From Bacteroidota bacterium (GTDB lineage: Bacteria; Bacteroidota; Ignavibacteria; UBA10030; UBA8401): a stretch of 35,412 nucleotides of DNA. Below the pieces are notes generated by a model. The model saw only the letters and a list, made by a program, of their open reading frames with translations, searched no databases and had not been told where the DNA came from. Below, in pieces: positions 24,199 to 32,028 of this stretch (positions within the stretch are counted from its first letter, which is position 1; the number at the start of each line of letters is the position of its first letter). The stretch spans positions 1-35,412 of the forward strand of contig JAJYOI010000028.1 in NCBI GenBank assembly GCA_021796275.1, in the 5' to 3' direction. The position numbers and the translations under genes were made by a program.

Positions 24199-24385
24199 TT
24201 CCTCTGCCGTTGAATGGGTCGCGATTATGTCCCGTCCGTTTCTTCAAAAAATAATAAATGATGGGTGGAACAAAGATGATGAATAGAAAAACAATTTTAA
24301 AGAGAACATAGAGAGCAACAGTGATGAAGAGGCTTATGACAATAATAAGTGCAGAAATGAAATTTGTTTTTTGACGAATGTCCAT
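24191..24385 (-). CDS. Small two-helix membrane protein
   Basis: A 64-residue peptide from the ATG at 24385 (a TTG two codons upstream is also in frame). Two long hydrophobic stretches, about residues 10-30 and 30-46, are followed by a basic tail ([16 protein letters not shown]). Its last codons overlap the mutase start by 8 bp, as expected of a real coupled gene. No family recognised and no strong ribosome-binding site. Could be a chance ORF that merely precedes the mutase, but the transmembrane pattern is clean. Confidence 0.5.
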   Translation of the reverse strand: MDIRQKTNFISALIIVISLFITVALYVLFKIVFLFIIFVPPIIYYFLKKRTGHNRDPFNGRGNV

Positions 24386-24457
24386 TCTCAATCTTTGCCC
24401 TGGCTCGTTTCTGAAAGAATATACGGAGAGTTATCGAATAATAAAACGCACGAAAGA

Positions 24458-26914
24458 TCACTGAGCTTTCCATACTACATGGCGAACAGTAAATCCATCG
24501 GACTCAAATATGATCGCTCCTTCTGCATCTGTTCGATGAACCTCCGCTCCCATTTGTTGAAATCTTTCGATCACTTTGCGCGACGGATGATGAAATTTAT
24601 TGAACTTCCCCACCGATACAACGACTTCTTTCGGATGGACATTGGCGAGAAACTCTTCCGAACTGCTTGTGCTTGAACCGTGATGTCCCGCCTTGAGCAC
24701 ATCGCTTCTCAAAAAACCGCCGTACACGGCATCGAGATGGCGCTCGACCGGAACCTCTGCGTCGCCGACAAATAAAAAAGATGTGTTGCCGTATTGCAGC
24801 TTGAAAACGACGGACGTATTATTCAAATCCGGATAACCGTCAGACGAATCTTTATCAAGAAACGAAGGCACAGGCTCGAGAACATAAAGACGCGCATTCG
24901 GGATATGAAGCAATTCTATTCCTGCTCTTGCCTGCTGATACGGTGTGACTTTTTCATACTCGTTGTATTCTCGAAAGATGTCGGATTGTTCCCGCTGTCC
25001 TGTGTCAATCATTCGAGCAACGGACATTGACTTCATGACTGATGGTGCGCCTCCCACATGATCATCGTGCGGGTGAGTAATGACAATAGCATTCAACTGT
25101 GAAATACTATGACGTTTCAAAAAAGGGACGATGACTTTTTCGCCGGCATCATACGAAAATGTTTTCGGACCGGCGTCAATCAAAATGTGCTCGCCTGTTG
25201 GAAATTCAATCAATGCCGCGTCGCCCTGACCGACATCAAGATACGTAACACGCAAACGATGTTCCGCCTCTCCGTCGAATAAACTCCCGATCAATAATAA
25301 ATCAACCACAGCCACGACGGCAAGTGCTGTTCTCTTCACAACGATGTTATTTTTCAGATTAAAAAGAAATGCCACAAAAGCAGAATAGAAAAACGTTTCC
25401 TTCAAGCCGAACACCGCGGTGGAAATTGTTGCATGAGGAACGGCGTTCGCAACAGCAACAAATTTCAATGTAAACCAGAGCAACACATTATTCGCTTCGC
25501 TGAAGAATGTCGAGAGCCACACCGAAATAATTCCCGCGAGCACGCTGACAAATCCGATCGTAACGATCACGCCGACCAATGGAACGACAACTAAATTCGC
25601 CAGCAGCGAAATCACCGACACTCTTCCGAAGTAATATGCTGTAAACGGCAGTGTGCCGATCTGCGCCGCGAGTGAAAGAGCGAAAAGCTTCAACGCTGCA
25701 TCCATGCCTTTTATTTCTTCCCAGCGTTCCGGAATTTTTCTGATGAGAGCGGCAAGCTTGGGGTAAAAATATACCATGGAGAATACTGCCGCAAACGATA
25801 ATTGAAATCCGACATCGAATACCTGACGCGGATCGTCAAGAAGCAAGAGAACGGCGGAAGCTCCAAGCGCATTGTACACATTCGTTCGATATTGAAACAG
25901 CTTCGCCAGCAATACCACAATTGCCATCAATGATGCCCGCACCACCGAAGGCGTCGCGCCGGTTAATTCCATGTAGAAAAAAATCCCAGCAATCGTCACA
26001 ACATTTTTCGCGGTTTCCGGCAGGCGCAATAAACCGAGCAGCGTGTAAAAAACAGCCACCACGAGCACAACATGCGAACCTGAAACTGCAAGCACATGGA
26101 TCGTTCCGGTATTGATAAATGCATTTTTAATATCGGAAGAGATGTCGGTACGGTCTCCAAGCAAAAGCCCGATGAGAAAATTCGCTTCGTCGCCGGAACT
26201 GACCGACCGCACAACTTTAACGACAAAATGCTTTGTCGGAAATATCAGATACTCAAAAAACCAATTCGGCGATGAGCGCTGAAGAATTTGAATTTCCGAA
26301 TAACCGGCAACATGAATTGTTGCAAAGATATTGTTCAACGCAAGGTAATCACGATAACTGAATTCTCCCGGATTACGAACGGATGTCGGCGCGTTCAGTG
26401 TACCGGTGAACGTAACTATTGAGCCATAGTGCATCTCCACAGGCACTTCATGTTCCCGTTGATTCGGAACGATAGTCAGCAGTGCATCACCCTTCGTTTG
26501 AAGTGATTCTCCCTGCGCTGCAATTGAACGCACGTGAACAATAACAGAAGTCTTTCCGTCTTTGATTTTCGGTTCATCAGCGATTTCACAGACAATTTTC
26601 ACGCGCTCATCCGCATCAAGAAAATTTGTGATGTGGTTTCGTTCGGCGAATGATGAGCTTGCGATATACGCGATCGCCGAAGAACATATCAACAGCGCGG
26701 GAAATGTAAACGAGCGAAGCAGCGAACGCCCCGAAGACTTTCTGGAGCGAAAAAGAATGATAAGCGACGCGGCGAGAAAAAGGACGGCAGCGGCGCCCCA
26801 CACATACCACGGAAGCGCGATAACACGCGCGCTATAAATTCCACTGATGATGAAGAATGCGGCGGCGGCGGCCGGTTTATTGTTCCACATAATTGTGTAT
26901 GAAATGGACTTCAC
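24458..26914 (-). CDS. comEC: ComEC/Rec2 DNA-uptake channel protein
   Basis: Inner-membrane channel (818 aa) that passes single-stranded DNA into the cytoplasm during transformation. Domains in order: N-terminal helices and an OB-fold-like DUF4131 region (about 30-200), the Competence domain with many transmembrane helices (about 230-530, including LAVSGSHVVLVV), and a metallo-beta-lactamase domain (about 560-810) with THPHDDHVGG and GHHGSSTS. All three parts are present. Start is GTG at 26914 or the ATG at 26890; neither has a well-placed ribosome-binding site. A 7-bp hairpin spans the GTG (26904-26931). It follows the metalloenzyme gene by 35 bp. Confidence 0.94.
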   Translation of the reverse strand: MKSISYTIMWNNKPAAAAAFFIISGIYSARVIALPWYVWGAAAVLFLAASLIILFRSRKSSGRSLLRSFTFPALLICSSAIAYIASSSFAERNHITNFLDADERVKIVCEIADEPKIKDGKTSVIVHVRSIAAQGESLQTKGDALLTIVPNQREHEVPVEMHYGSIVTFTGTLNAPTSVRNPGEFSYRDYLALNNIFATIHVAGYSEIQILQRSSPNWFFEYLIFPTKHFVVKVVRSVSSGDEANFLIGLLLGDRTDISSDIKNAFINTGTIHVLAVSGSHVVLVVAVFYTLLGLLRLPETAKNVVTIAGIFFYMELTGATPSVVRASLMAIVVLLAKLFQYRTNVYNALGASAVLLLLDDPRQVFDVGFQLSFAAVFSMVYFYPKLAALIRKIPERWEEIKGMDAALKLFALSLAAQIGTLPFTAYYFGRVSVISLLANLVVVPLVGVIVTIGFVSVLAGIISVWLSTFFSEANNVLLWFTLKFVAVANAVPHATISTAVFGLKETFFYSAFVAFLFNLKNNIVVKRTALAVVAVVDLLLIGSLFDGEAEHRLRVTYLDVGQGDAALIEFPTGEHILIDAGPKTFSYDAGEKVIVPFLKRHSISQLNAIVITHPHDDHVGGAPSVMKSMSVARMIDTGQREQSDIFREYNEYEKVTPYQQARAGIELLHIPNARLYVLEPVPSFLDKDSSDGYPDLNNTSVVFKLQYGNTSFLFVGDAEVPVERHLDAVYGGFLRSDVLKAGHHGSSTSSSEEFLANVHPKEVVVSVGKFNKFHHPSRKVIERFQQMGAEVHRTDAEGAIIFESDGFTVRHVVWKAQ

Positions 26915-26931
26915 CTCTTAGGGGAGTCCAT
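26904..26931. promoter_or_regulatory. Hairpin across the comEC start
   Basis: ATGGACT (26904-26910) pairs with AGTCCAT (26925-26931), with CCT/AGG able to pair inside. The GTG start and an AAGAGG-like sequence lie in the hairpin, so in mRNA it could hide the ribosome-binding region if GTG is used. It could also be a weak end signal for the upstream gene. No T-run. Confidence 0.4.
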
Positions 26932-26949
26932 CTCCTCGCTCTGAACATT

Positions 26950-27861
26950 TTATGTGAGAAACGAAACGATTGCCGGTGTTACGTGATACAAACAATGAAT
27001 GCGTTCTGCGAAATAATTTTTCTGCCTGCCGATGACAATGAGCGGCGTCGGGTTTCGTGTGTGCGATTTCACCGACAGATCTTCGATATTCCCATGATCG
27101 CTGATAAACAACACGGTGTCGTTAACTTCATCAAAATGTTCAAGGATACCGGCGAGAAACCCATCCATTCTTTCCAACGTATCAACGGCTGTGTCCATAT
27201 TTTTTGAATGGCCGGAATAGTCAGTGAGAAAATATTCGAACAAAATGAAATCGACAGAGCGGGATAAAGCATAAAACCTCTTCCCCGCTTCAACTGCAGA
27301 AATAGGATGCACATTCGGATGCCCGAATTCGTTCCAGCGCGTTCCAATAATATCGGCTGAGATCGCTTTCCCCAACACAAGCTCGGCATGGTCGTGCAGA
27401 GGAAGTTGTGCAGAGATGCTCGATAATGCAACGACAGGGGTTCTCGCCTTATGGGCGGAAAGATAATCAAAATATTTCTGAGGATACGCATTAGCAAAAT
27501 ATGTTTTCTTCCCGCGCTGATGCAATTGTGTAAAAATGTTTTTTCCACGAATTGTCGAATGCAGGCTTGAATGAGGATAAGGGCCGAAATGTTGCCCGAC
27601 AATTTTCGACGCGTTGACACCGGTAAAAATTGCAGCCTGACCGGTTCCGCTCTGAGGCAATCCCTTCATTCCAAACGTCGTATTGACCGGCACAACGCTC
27701 GCCTTTTTTGTATGAATTCTCTGATGACGCAATGATGGTATCTCGCCGCCAAACAATGTTGTGAATGTTGGAAGATGGGCTTTAAAAAATGGGTTGATCA
27801 TCGCGTCCTTTTTGCCATATCCAACACCGTCCCAGAAAATCATCAGCACACGCGGCGTCAT
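26950..27861 (-). CDS. Alkaline-phosphatase-superfamily metalloenzyme
   Basis: A 303-residue protein of the metalloenzyme family that includes cofactor-independent phosphoglycerate mutase and phosphopentomutase. The N-terminal metal site is WDGVGYGKKD, the phospho-acceptor loop LPQSGTGQAAIFTG has the expected Ser/Thr, and the C-terminal metal site is in DYSGHSKN and ISDHGNIEDLSVKSHTRNP. It is much shorter than iPGM (about 510 aa) because the inserted phosphotransferase domain is absent. The start overlaps the dtd stop by ATGA (27858-27861). Substrate unknown; conserved in several FCB and other phyla under a general name. Confidence 0.8.
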   Translation of the reverse strand: MTPRVLMIFWDGVGYGKKDAMINPFFKAHLPTFTTLFGGEIPSLRHQRIHTKKASVVPVNTTFGMKGLPQSGTGQAAIFTGVNASKIVGQHFGPYPHSSLHSTIRGKNIFTQLHQRGKKTYFANAYPQKYFDYLSAHKARTPVVALSSISAQLPLHDHAELVLGKAISADIIGTRWNEFGHPNVHPISAVEAGKRFYALSRSVDFILFEYFLTDYSGHSKNMDTAVDTLERMDGFLAGILEHFDEVNDTVLFISDHGNIEDLSVKSHTRNPTPLIVIGRQKNYFAERIHCLYHVTPAIVSFLT

Positions 27862-28337
27862 CGTTTGCTTTCAAGAATGATCGTCACGGGCCCATCATTC
27901 ACTAATTCAACTTCCATCATCGCCCGAAAAATTCCTGTTGCAACATTCTCAATTCCGAGCACCTGACGCAGACGGCCGACAAAAAATTCATAAAGCGGCT
28001 CGGCAACGGACGGCGGAGCGGCTTCAACAAAACTTGGGCGATTGCCCCGTTGTGCATCTCCATACAATGTAAATTGCGAAACAACTAAGACAGAACCGCC
28101 GACATCGACAACTGAAAGGTTCATTTTTTGATGCGCATCTTCTCCGCCAGCGGCGGATCCGCCTATGGCGGAAAAGATTCTCAATGCGGCGCATTTTTCT
28201 GCAAGGTAACGCGCGTCCGTTTCTTCATCCCCATTCCTAATCCCCAAGAAAATTAACAATCCTTTTTCAATTGAGCTGAATGCTTTTCCATCAACCGAAA
28301 CATTCGCACGCGCCACGCGTTGAACGACTGCTCTCAT
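27858..28337 (-). CDS. dtd: D-aminoacyl-tRNA deacylase with a ten-residue palindrome insert
   Basis: Homodimeric proofreading enzyme (159 aa) hydrolysing D-amino acids from mischarged tRNA. Catalytic elements are intact: SQFTLYGD near residues 87-94 and the NDGPVT cross-subunit Gly-cisPro motif near the C-terminus. The family is usually about 145-150 aa. The excess here is exactly residues 56-65 (SAIGGSAAGG), encoded by the double palindrome at 28143-28172; removing it restores a normal RIF-ED...-KMNLSV segment. The insert is in frame and lies in a surface loop of known structures, so function is probably kept. Starts 2 nt after prmC and overlaps the next gene by ATGA. Confidence 0.94.
   Translation of the reverse strand: MRAVVQRVARANVSVDGKAFSSIEKGLLIFLGIRNGDEETDARYLAEKCAALRIFSAIGGSAAGGEDAHQKMNLSVVDVGGSVLVVSQFTLYGDAQRGNRPSFVEAAPPSVAEPLYEFFVGRLRQVLGIENVATGIFRAMMEVELVNDGPVTIILESKR
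28143..28172. repeat. Double 15-bp palindrome inserted in dtd
   Basis: TCCGCC-AGC-GGCGGA (28143-28157) and TCCGCC-TAT-GGCGGA (28158-28172) abut without spacing. Together they are 30 bp and match codons 56-65 of dtd exactly, in phase, giving SAIGG-SAAGG. The same arms with another loop are at 18942-18956. The pair geometry equals that at 26-55. Confidence 0.9.
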
Positions 28338-28339
28338 TG

Positions 28340-29245
28340 TTATCTCTCCTCTGAAACCGCGGCGGCAAGGCAGCGAAAATGTCCGCTGTAATCTTTAAAC
28401 TTCTCAATTCGCCTCCAGCCTTCTGCACAAAAAATGGATTCTACTTTTTCCGCTTGATCGAATGCATGTTCAACGAGGATCATACCGTTGTCTTTCAACA
28501 AAGGGCGCATCGCTGAAGAAAACAAACGGTAGAAACTCAAACCGTCGCCGTCATCGGTGAGGGAAAATCTCGGTTCATAGTCACGAATTTCCGGTGCAAG
28601 CCCGTCAAAATTTTGCCGCGAAATATAAGGAGGATTTGATAGCACAAGATGAAAACCGTCAATAAAATCCCGCGATTGAATCTGCAAAACATCACATTCA
28701 GTAAATTCAATCCGATCTGAAACATTATTTTCAGCAGCGTTTCTCTTTGCAATTTCAAGCGCGCCGGCACTTTTCTCAATTGCCTGTACCGCCGCAGTGG
28801 GAATCATCTTTGCGCAGCTTACTGCAATGCAGCCGCTGCCGGTTCCAATATCCAAAATGCGAATCTGCGGCTGGTCAGCAAAACTTTGGGAACAAATCTT
28901 TGCCGCGGCTTCAATTAACATTTCCGTTTCAGGGCGTGGAATCAACACGCGCTGATCGACGAAAAACTTTAGTCCCATGAATTCCGTTTCCCCGATGATG
29001 TATTGCAGCGGTTCATGTGCCAGACGGCGTTTGAATATCTCTTTAAACACACCAAGCTCAATATCGCTCAGCGGTTTATCAAATTTTGTATAAAGATCTA
29101 TGCGCTTGCACTGAAGAACATGAGCAAGCAGCAATTCTGTTGTGAGACGGGATTCATCAAAACCTTTGTCGGTGAGATATGATGTTCCCCATTGCAGCAT
29201 TTCGAGGATCGTCCAAACTTTTCTTTCAGTGCTGACCGCCGGCAA
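28340..29245 (-). CDS. prmC: Peptide chain release factor N5-glutamine methyltransferase
   Basis: Methylates the GGQ glutamine of release factors RF1 and RF2. The protein has 301 aa. An N-terminal helical domain (about 15-95) is followed by a Rossmann methyltransferase domain with ILDIGTGSGCIAVSCA and the catalytic LSNPPYISR motif. The conserved RVLIPRPETEMLIE also fits. The start appears to be TTG at 29245, because the first ATG in frame (29200) would cut the N-terminal helix; the region before has only a weak purine run. It begins 3 nt after the upstream stop and runs into dtd with a 2-nt gap, so all are coupled. Confidence 0.93.
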   Translation of the reverse strand: MPAVSTERKVWTILEMLQWGTSYLTDKGFDESRLTTELLLAHVLQCKRIDLYTKFDKPLSDIELGVFKEIFKRRLAHEPLQYIIGETEFMGLKFFVDQRVLIPRPETEMLIEAAAKICSQSFADQPQIRILDIGTGSGCIAVSCAKMIPTAAVQAIEKSAGALEIAKRNAAENNVSDRIEFTECDVLQIQSRDFIDGFHLVLSNPPYISRQNFDGLAPEIRDYEPRFSLTDDGDGLSFYRLFSSAMRPLLKDNGMILVEHAFDQAEKVESIFCAEGWRRIEKFKDYSGHFRCLAAAVSEER

Positions 29246-29248
29246 CGT

Positions 29249-29818
29249 TTACTTCTTTCTCTTTTTCTGGGAAGACTTTTTCACTGTTGTCTTTTTCTTT
29301 ACCGACGACAACACTTTCCTTAAAACAGATTTTGGCGTTGACTTCGCTTGCACGCGCGGAGGCTCTGTGTTTTTCCTTTTACGTCCACCGATGGCATTTT
29401 TTGCGGGAGAAAAAATCATATCCTCAAAAGCGTCCTGACTTTCTTCAAACGCCATATCATCGTTTAACGGAATCATTGCCGGCACAGTTTCGTTTTCACT
29501 ATCTTCGTCGTCTTCAAGTTTTTGTTTGCGGAGGCGCACATGCTGTTGCTCTTTGAAACCAAGCTTTCCGAGTTCTTCATGTTCAAGCAAATCTTCATCG
29601 AGCTCCGATTCATTCATTTCCACACCGTCTATCAGAGCAACAAATTCGAATCTTTTATCGCCGTCAAGCAAACAAGCAAAATCGGTCAGTGAAGGTACAG
29701 CAAAATTGCTTCGTTTCCCTTCAGCGGTGATAAATTTCCAGAGTGTTTTTACCGCAATCAAATCATCCTTGTGACGTTCAAGGTAACGTTGTGTCTCGGA
29801 AAGAAGTCGTTCATACAT
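29249..29818 (-). CDS. Protein of unknown function, acidic centre and lysine-rich tail
   Basis: A 189-residue protein. Residues 1-65 look folded and contain LWKFITAEGK, PSLTDFACLLDGDKRFEFV, faintly like the HARE-HTH fold of RNA polymerase delta. Residues 65-125 are acidic (NESELDEDLLEHEE, LEDDEDSENE) and the last 60 are basic and disordered (SVKKKTTVKKSSQKKRKK). That charge pattern recalls nucleic-acid-associated proteins. It leads the prmC-dtd-metalloenzyme-comEC unit, with a promoter candidate at 29867-29895. No confident family; the delta likeness is tentative and rests on a short segment. Confidence 0.6.
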   Translation of the reverse strand: MYERLLSETQRYLERHKDDLIAVKTLWKFITAEGKRSNFAVPSLTDFACLLDGDKRFEFVALIDGVEMNESELDEDLLEHEELGKLGFKEQQHVRLRKQKLEDDEDSENETVPAMIPLNDDMAFEESQDAFEDMIFSPAKNAIGGRKRKNTEPPRVQAKSTPKSVLRKVLSSVKKKTTVKKSSQKKRKK

Positions 29819-29866
29819 AATAGTACCCTCAGTAAGAAATCAGAGAGCCCGCGTTTCTATGAGGAA

Positions 29867-29895
29867 AAGTTAGCATAAGCTTTTTTGAAAATCAA
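29867..29895 (-). promoter_or_regulatory. Candidate promoter for the prmC-dtd-comEC unit
   Basis: Minus strand: TTGATT (29895-29890), 17-nt spacer, TAACTT (29872-29867). Fits TTG-N20-TAnnTT but is weak as sigma70. The inferred leader to the ATG at 29818 is about 45 nt. Confidence 0.4.
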
Positions 29896-29981
29896 GGCAC
29901 GCCCATGATCCACACAGCGAAGAAGGCTTACCTTAACATTGAGACACAGATGCTTTTTTCATCCCTACAGAAATTGAAAAA

Positions 29982-30413
29982 TCAACCTAAGTGTTTCGGC
30001 TTTTCTTTCACGTTGTTTGAAAAATAATATTTCGCTTTCTCATGTGTCAAAACCCAGATTGTATAAGCACCGACGACTGTACCGATTGGAATAAAAAGCA
30101 CAAATACTGCTCCCAAAAAGAGAATAATTTTCCTCCCCCATTCTTTCCATCGCAACATACCGATTGCGCCAAAAATCGCAATCAAAGCGAGCAGCAGGAA
30201 AACAACGATCAGAACCGCTGCGACGGTCTGCGATAAAGAAAATGACTGCATACCGAAAAAAGGCAAACCTGTTTCATTCATAAAAAAATACATCATGAGC
30301 GCAAAGAACAAAAACGCTCCGGCAACAAGAAAATATAAAACGCACAACACCGAAACATGGCTCACAAAATTTTCTGTTGAACTCATTTCTATATTTTTCG
30401 GCTTGGCAGTCAT
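29982..30413 (-). CDS. Small integral membrane protein, four helices
   Basis: A 143-residue membrane protein with about four transmembrane segments: residues 20-45, 60-85, 95-115 and the C-terminal VFVLFIPIGTVVGAYTIWVL region. The pattern RWKEWGRKIILFLG...IPIGTVVGAYTIWVL recurs in unnamed FCB membrane proteins. Residues 1-10 are polar; start at 30413 (ATG) with no good ribosome-binding site, and ATG at 30386 is an alternative. It ends the B12/methyl operon, 12 bp downstream of the homocysteine methyltransferase. Function unknown. Confidence 0.7.
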   Translation of the reverse strand: MTAKPKNIEMSSTENFVSHVSVLCVLYFLVAGAFLFFALMMYFFMNETGLPFFGMQSFSLSQTVAAVLIVVFLLLALIAIFGAIGMLRWKEWGRKIILFLGAVFVLFIPIGTVVGAYTIWVLTHEKAKYYFSNNVKEKPKHLG

Positions 30414-30425
30414 TGAGATATACTT

Positions 30426-31325
30426 TCAGATTTCTTTTTGCATTATATCAACAAGCTGACGCATTTTTCGAACATGTCCCGGACCGGTACCGCAGCAACC
30501 GCCGAGAATGTTGACTCCAAGATTCAAAAGTTCTTTTGCCTTCAGTTCGATAATCTCCGGTGTTTCCTTATAGACAGAAATACCATCCACCCAATCCGGT
30601 ATACCGGCGTTTGATTGAGCAATGATCGGCTTTGAGGTCAGCGGACGCATTTCTCGAACAATTGCGATCATATCGTCAAAACCTCTGCCGCAGTTTGAGC
30701 CGATAATATCGGCGCCGGCATCCGTTAAGCGGCTCACGGCAGTATTTACATCCACTCCCCACATCGTGCGCAATCCTGCTTTGCCAAGCTCGAATGTCAT
30801 CGTTGCAACAACGGGAAGCTTCGTTTTTTCTTTTGCCGCGCGAACGGCAATCTCAGCTTCTTCTGCCGCCATCATCGTTTCGACAAAGAGAACGTCTGCG
30901 CCGCCTTCTACAAGAGCCTCTGCTTGCTCAGAAAAAATATCATACGCTTCCTGTACTGTACGTGACCCTAACGGATCTATGAGATCACCGGTCGGGCCCA
31001 TCGAGCCAGCAATAAATCTTCCTGCTGGGCGGACTGCACGAGCAAGCTCAACCGCTTTCATGCAAAACTCACGCACACGGCTTTCAAATCCATGTAACGC
31101 CAATCTTGATCGATTGGCACCGAACGTATTTGTTTCAACAAGGTCTGACCCGGCATCATAATAATCTTTGTAAATTTCTCGAACGATTTCAGGGTGGGTA
31201 ACATTGAATTCTTCCGGACACACACCGACCGGCATCCCGCGTTTCTGAAGCTCAGTCCCCATCGCGCCATCAGAAACAAGAATTTTACCGGACTGAAGTT
31301 GTTGAAGGAAATGATTTTCGTACAC
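30426..31325 (-). CDS. Homocysteine S-methyltransferase domain protein (MetH Hcy module)
   Basis: TIM-barrel zinc enzyme (299 aa) activating homocysteine, corresponding to the first module of cobalamin-dependent methionine synthase. Zinc ligands are Cys212 (GSNCGRG) and Cys277-Cys278 (GGCCGTG). ILVSDGAMGTELQKRG marks the N-terminus. Translation seems to start at GTG (31325). The downstream modules found in a full MetH (pterin-binding, cobalamin-binding, activation) are not fused; two of them exist as separate genes in this operon. An alternative is a betaine- or S-methylmethionine-dependent enzyme, but the neighbouring corrinoid protein argues for a B12 partner. Confidence 0.9.
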   Translation of the reverse strand: MYENHFLQQLQSGKILVSDGAMGTELQKRGMPVGVCPEEFNVTHPEIVREIYKDYYDAGSDLVETNTFGANRSRLALHGFESRVREFCMKAVELARAVRPAGRFIAGSMGPTGDLIDPLGSRTVQEAYDIFSEQAEALVEGGADVLFVETMMAAEEAEIAVRAAKEKTKLPVVATMTFELGKAGLRTMWGVDVNTAVSRLTDAGADIIGSNCGRGFDDMIAIVREMRPLTSKPIIAQSNAGIPDWVDGISVYKETPEIIELKAKELLNLGVNILGGCCGTGPGHVRKMRQLVDIMQKEI

Positions 31326-31358
31326 TTATTTTTTCCACTTTGATTTTTACTTGTTGAG

Positions 31359-32009
31359 TTAGTTGTTTATGGTAGAAGCAATTCCAATTAATTCTTTCGC
31401 TCGTTCAACCGCCTCGGTCGCATTTTTCGCATACCGATCCGCGCCCACTTTCTCAGCAAACGACTGGGAAATCGGCGCACCACCGACCATCGTTTTGACT
31501 GAAAGTCCTTCTTCTTTGATCTTATCAATGACGACTTTCATATAGCCCATTGTTGTTGTCAGTAAAGCCGACATTCCAACGATGTCGGCTTTCTCACGTT
31601 TAATCGCATCAAGAAATTTTTCCACACGTGTGTCGATACCGAGGTCAATCACCTTGAAACCCGCACCTTTCAGCATCATGGCAACTATATTTTTGCCGAT
31701 GTCGTGAATATCTCCTTTCACCGTGCCAATCACAACGATACCGGCTTCCTTTATTTTTGCCTGTGTCAAAAGCGGTTCGAGAATTGCCAATGATGCTTTC
31801 ATCGCACGTGCAGAAATAAGTACTTCCGGAACGAAGATAATGTTATCGCGAAACCGAACGCCAACAACATCCATGCCCGGCACTAGTCCATGATCAAGAA
31901 TTTCTTTGGGAGAAAGACCACCCTCGAGCAATTTTCGTGTCAGCTCTTCGCATTTTTCCTTATTGCCGTCAATCACTGCTTGGGACATTTCTTTTAAAAG
32001 CTCTTCCAT
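31359..32009 (-). CDS. Corrinoid (cobalamin-binding) methyl-carrier protein
   Basis: A 216-residue two-domain protein: a helical cap (residues 1-85) and a Rossmann B12-binding domain. The base-off His motif DxHxxG is at Asp100-His102-Gly105 (KGDIHDIGKN). SxL...GG signatures follow (SALLTTTM, MVGGAP). It is the methyl carrier found in MtbC/MtvC methyltransferase systems and in the B12 module of MetH. It precedes the homocysteine methyltransferase gene by 33 bp and lies in one operon with RACo and a MetH activation domain. No strong ribosome-binding site. The methyl donor is not fixed by this sequence. Confidence 0.94.
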   Translation of the reverse strand: MEELLKEMSQAVIDGNKEKCEELTRKLLEGGLSPKEILDHGLVPGMDVVGVRFRDNIIFVPEVLISARAMKASLAILEPLLTQAKIKEAGIVVIGTVKGDIHDIGKNIVAMMLKGAGFKVIDLGIDTRVEKFLDAIKREKADIVGMSALLTTTMGYMKVVIDKIKEEGLSVKTMVGGAPISQSFAEKVGADRYAKNATEAVERAKELIGIASTINN

Positions 32010-32028
32010 TTATGCACTAATTCTATTG

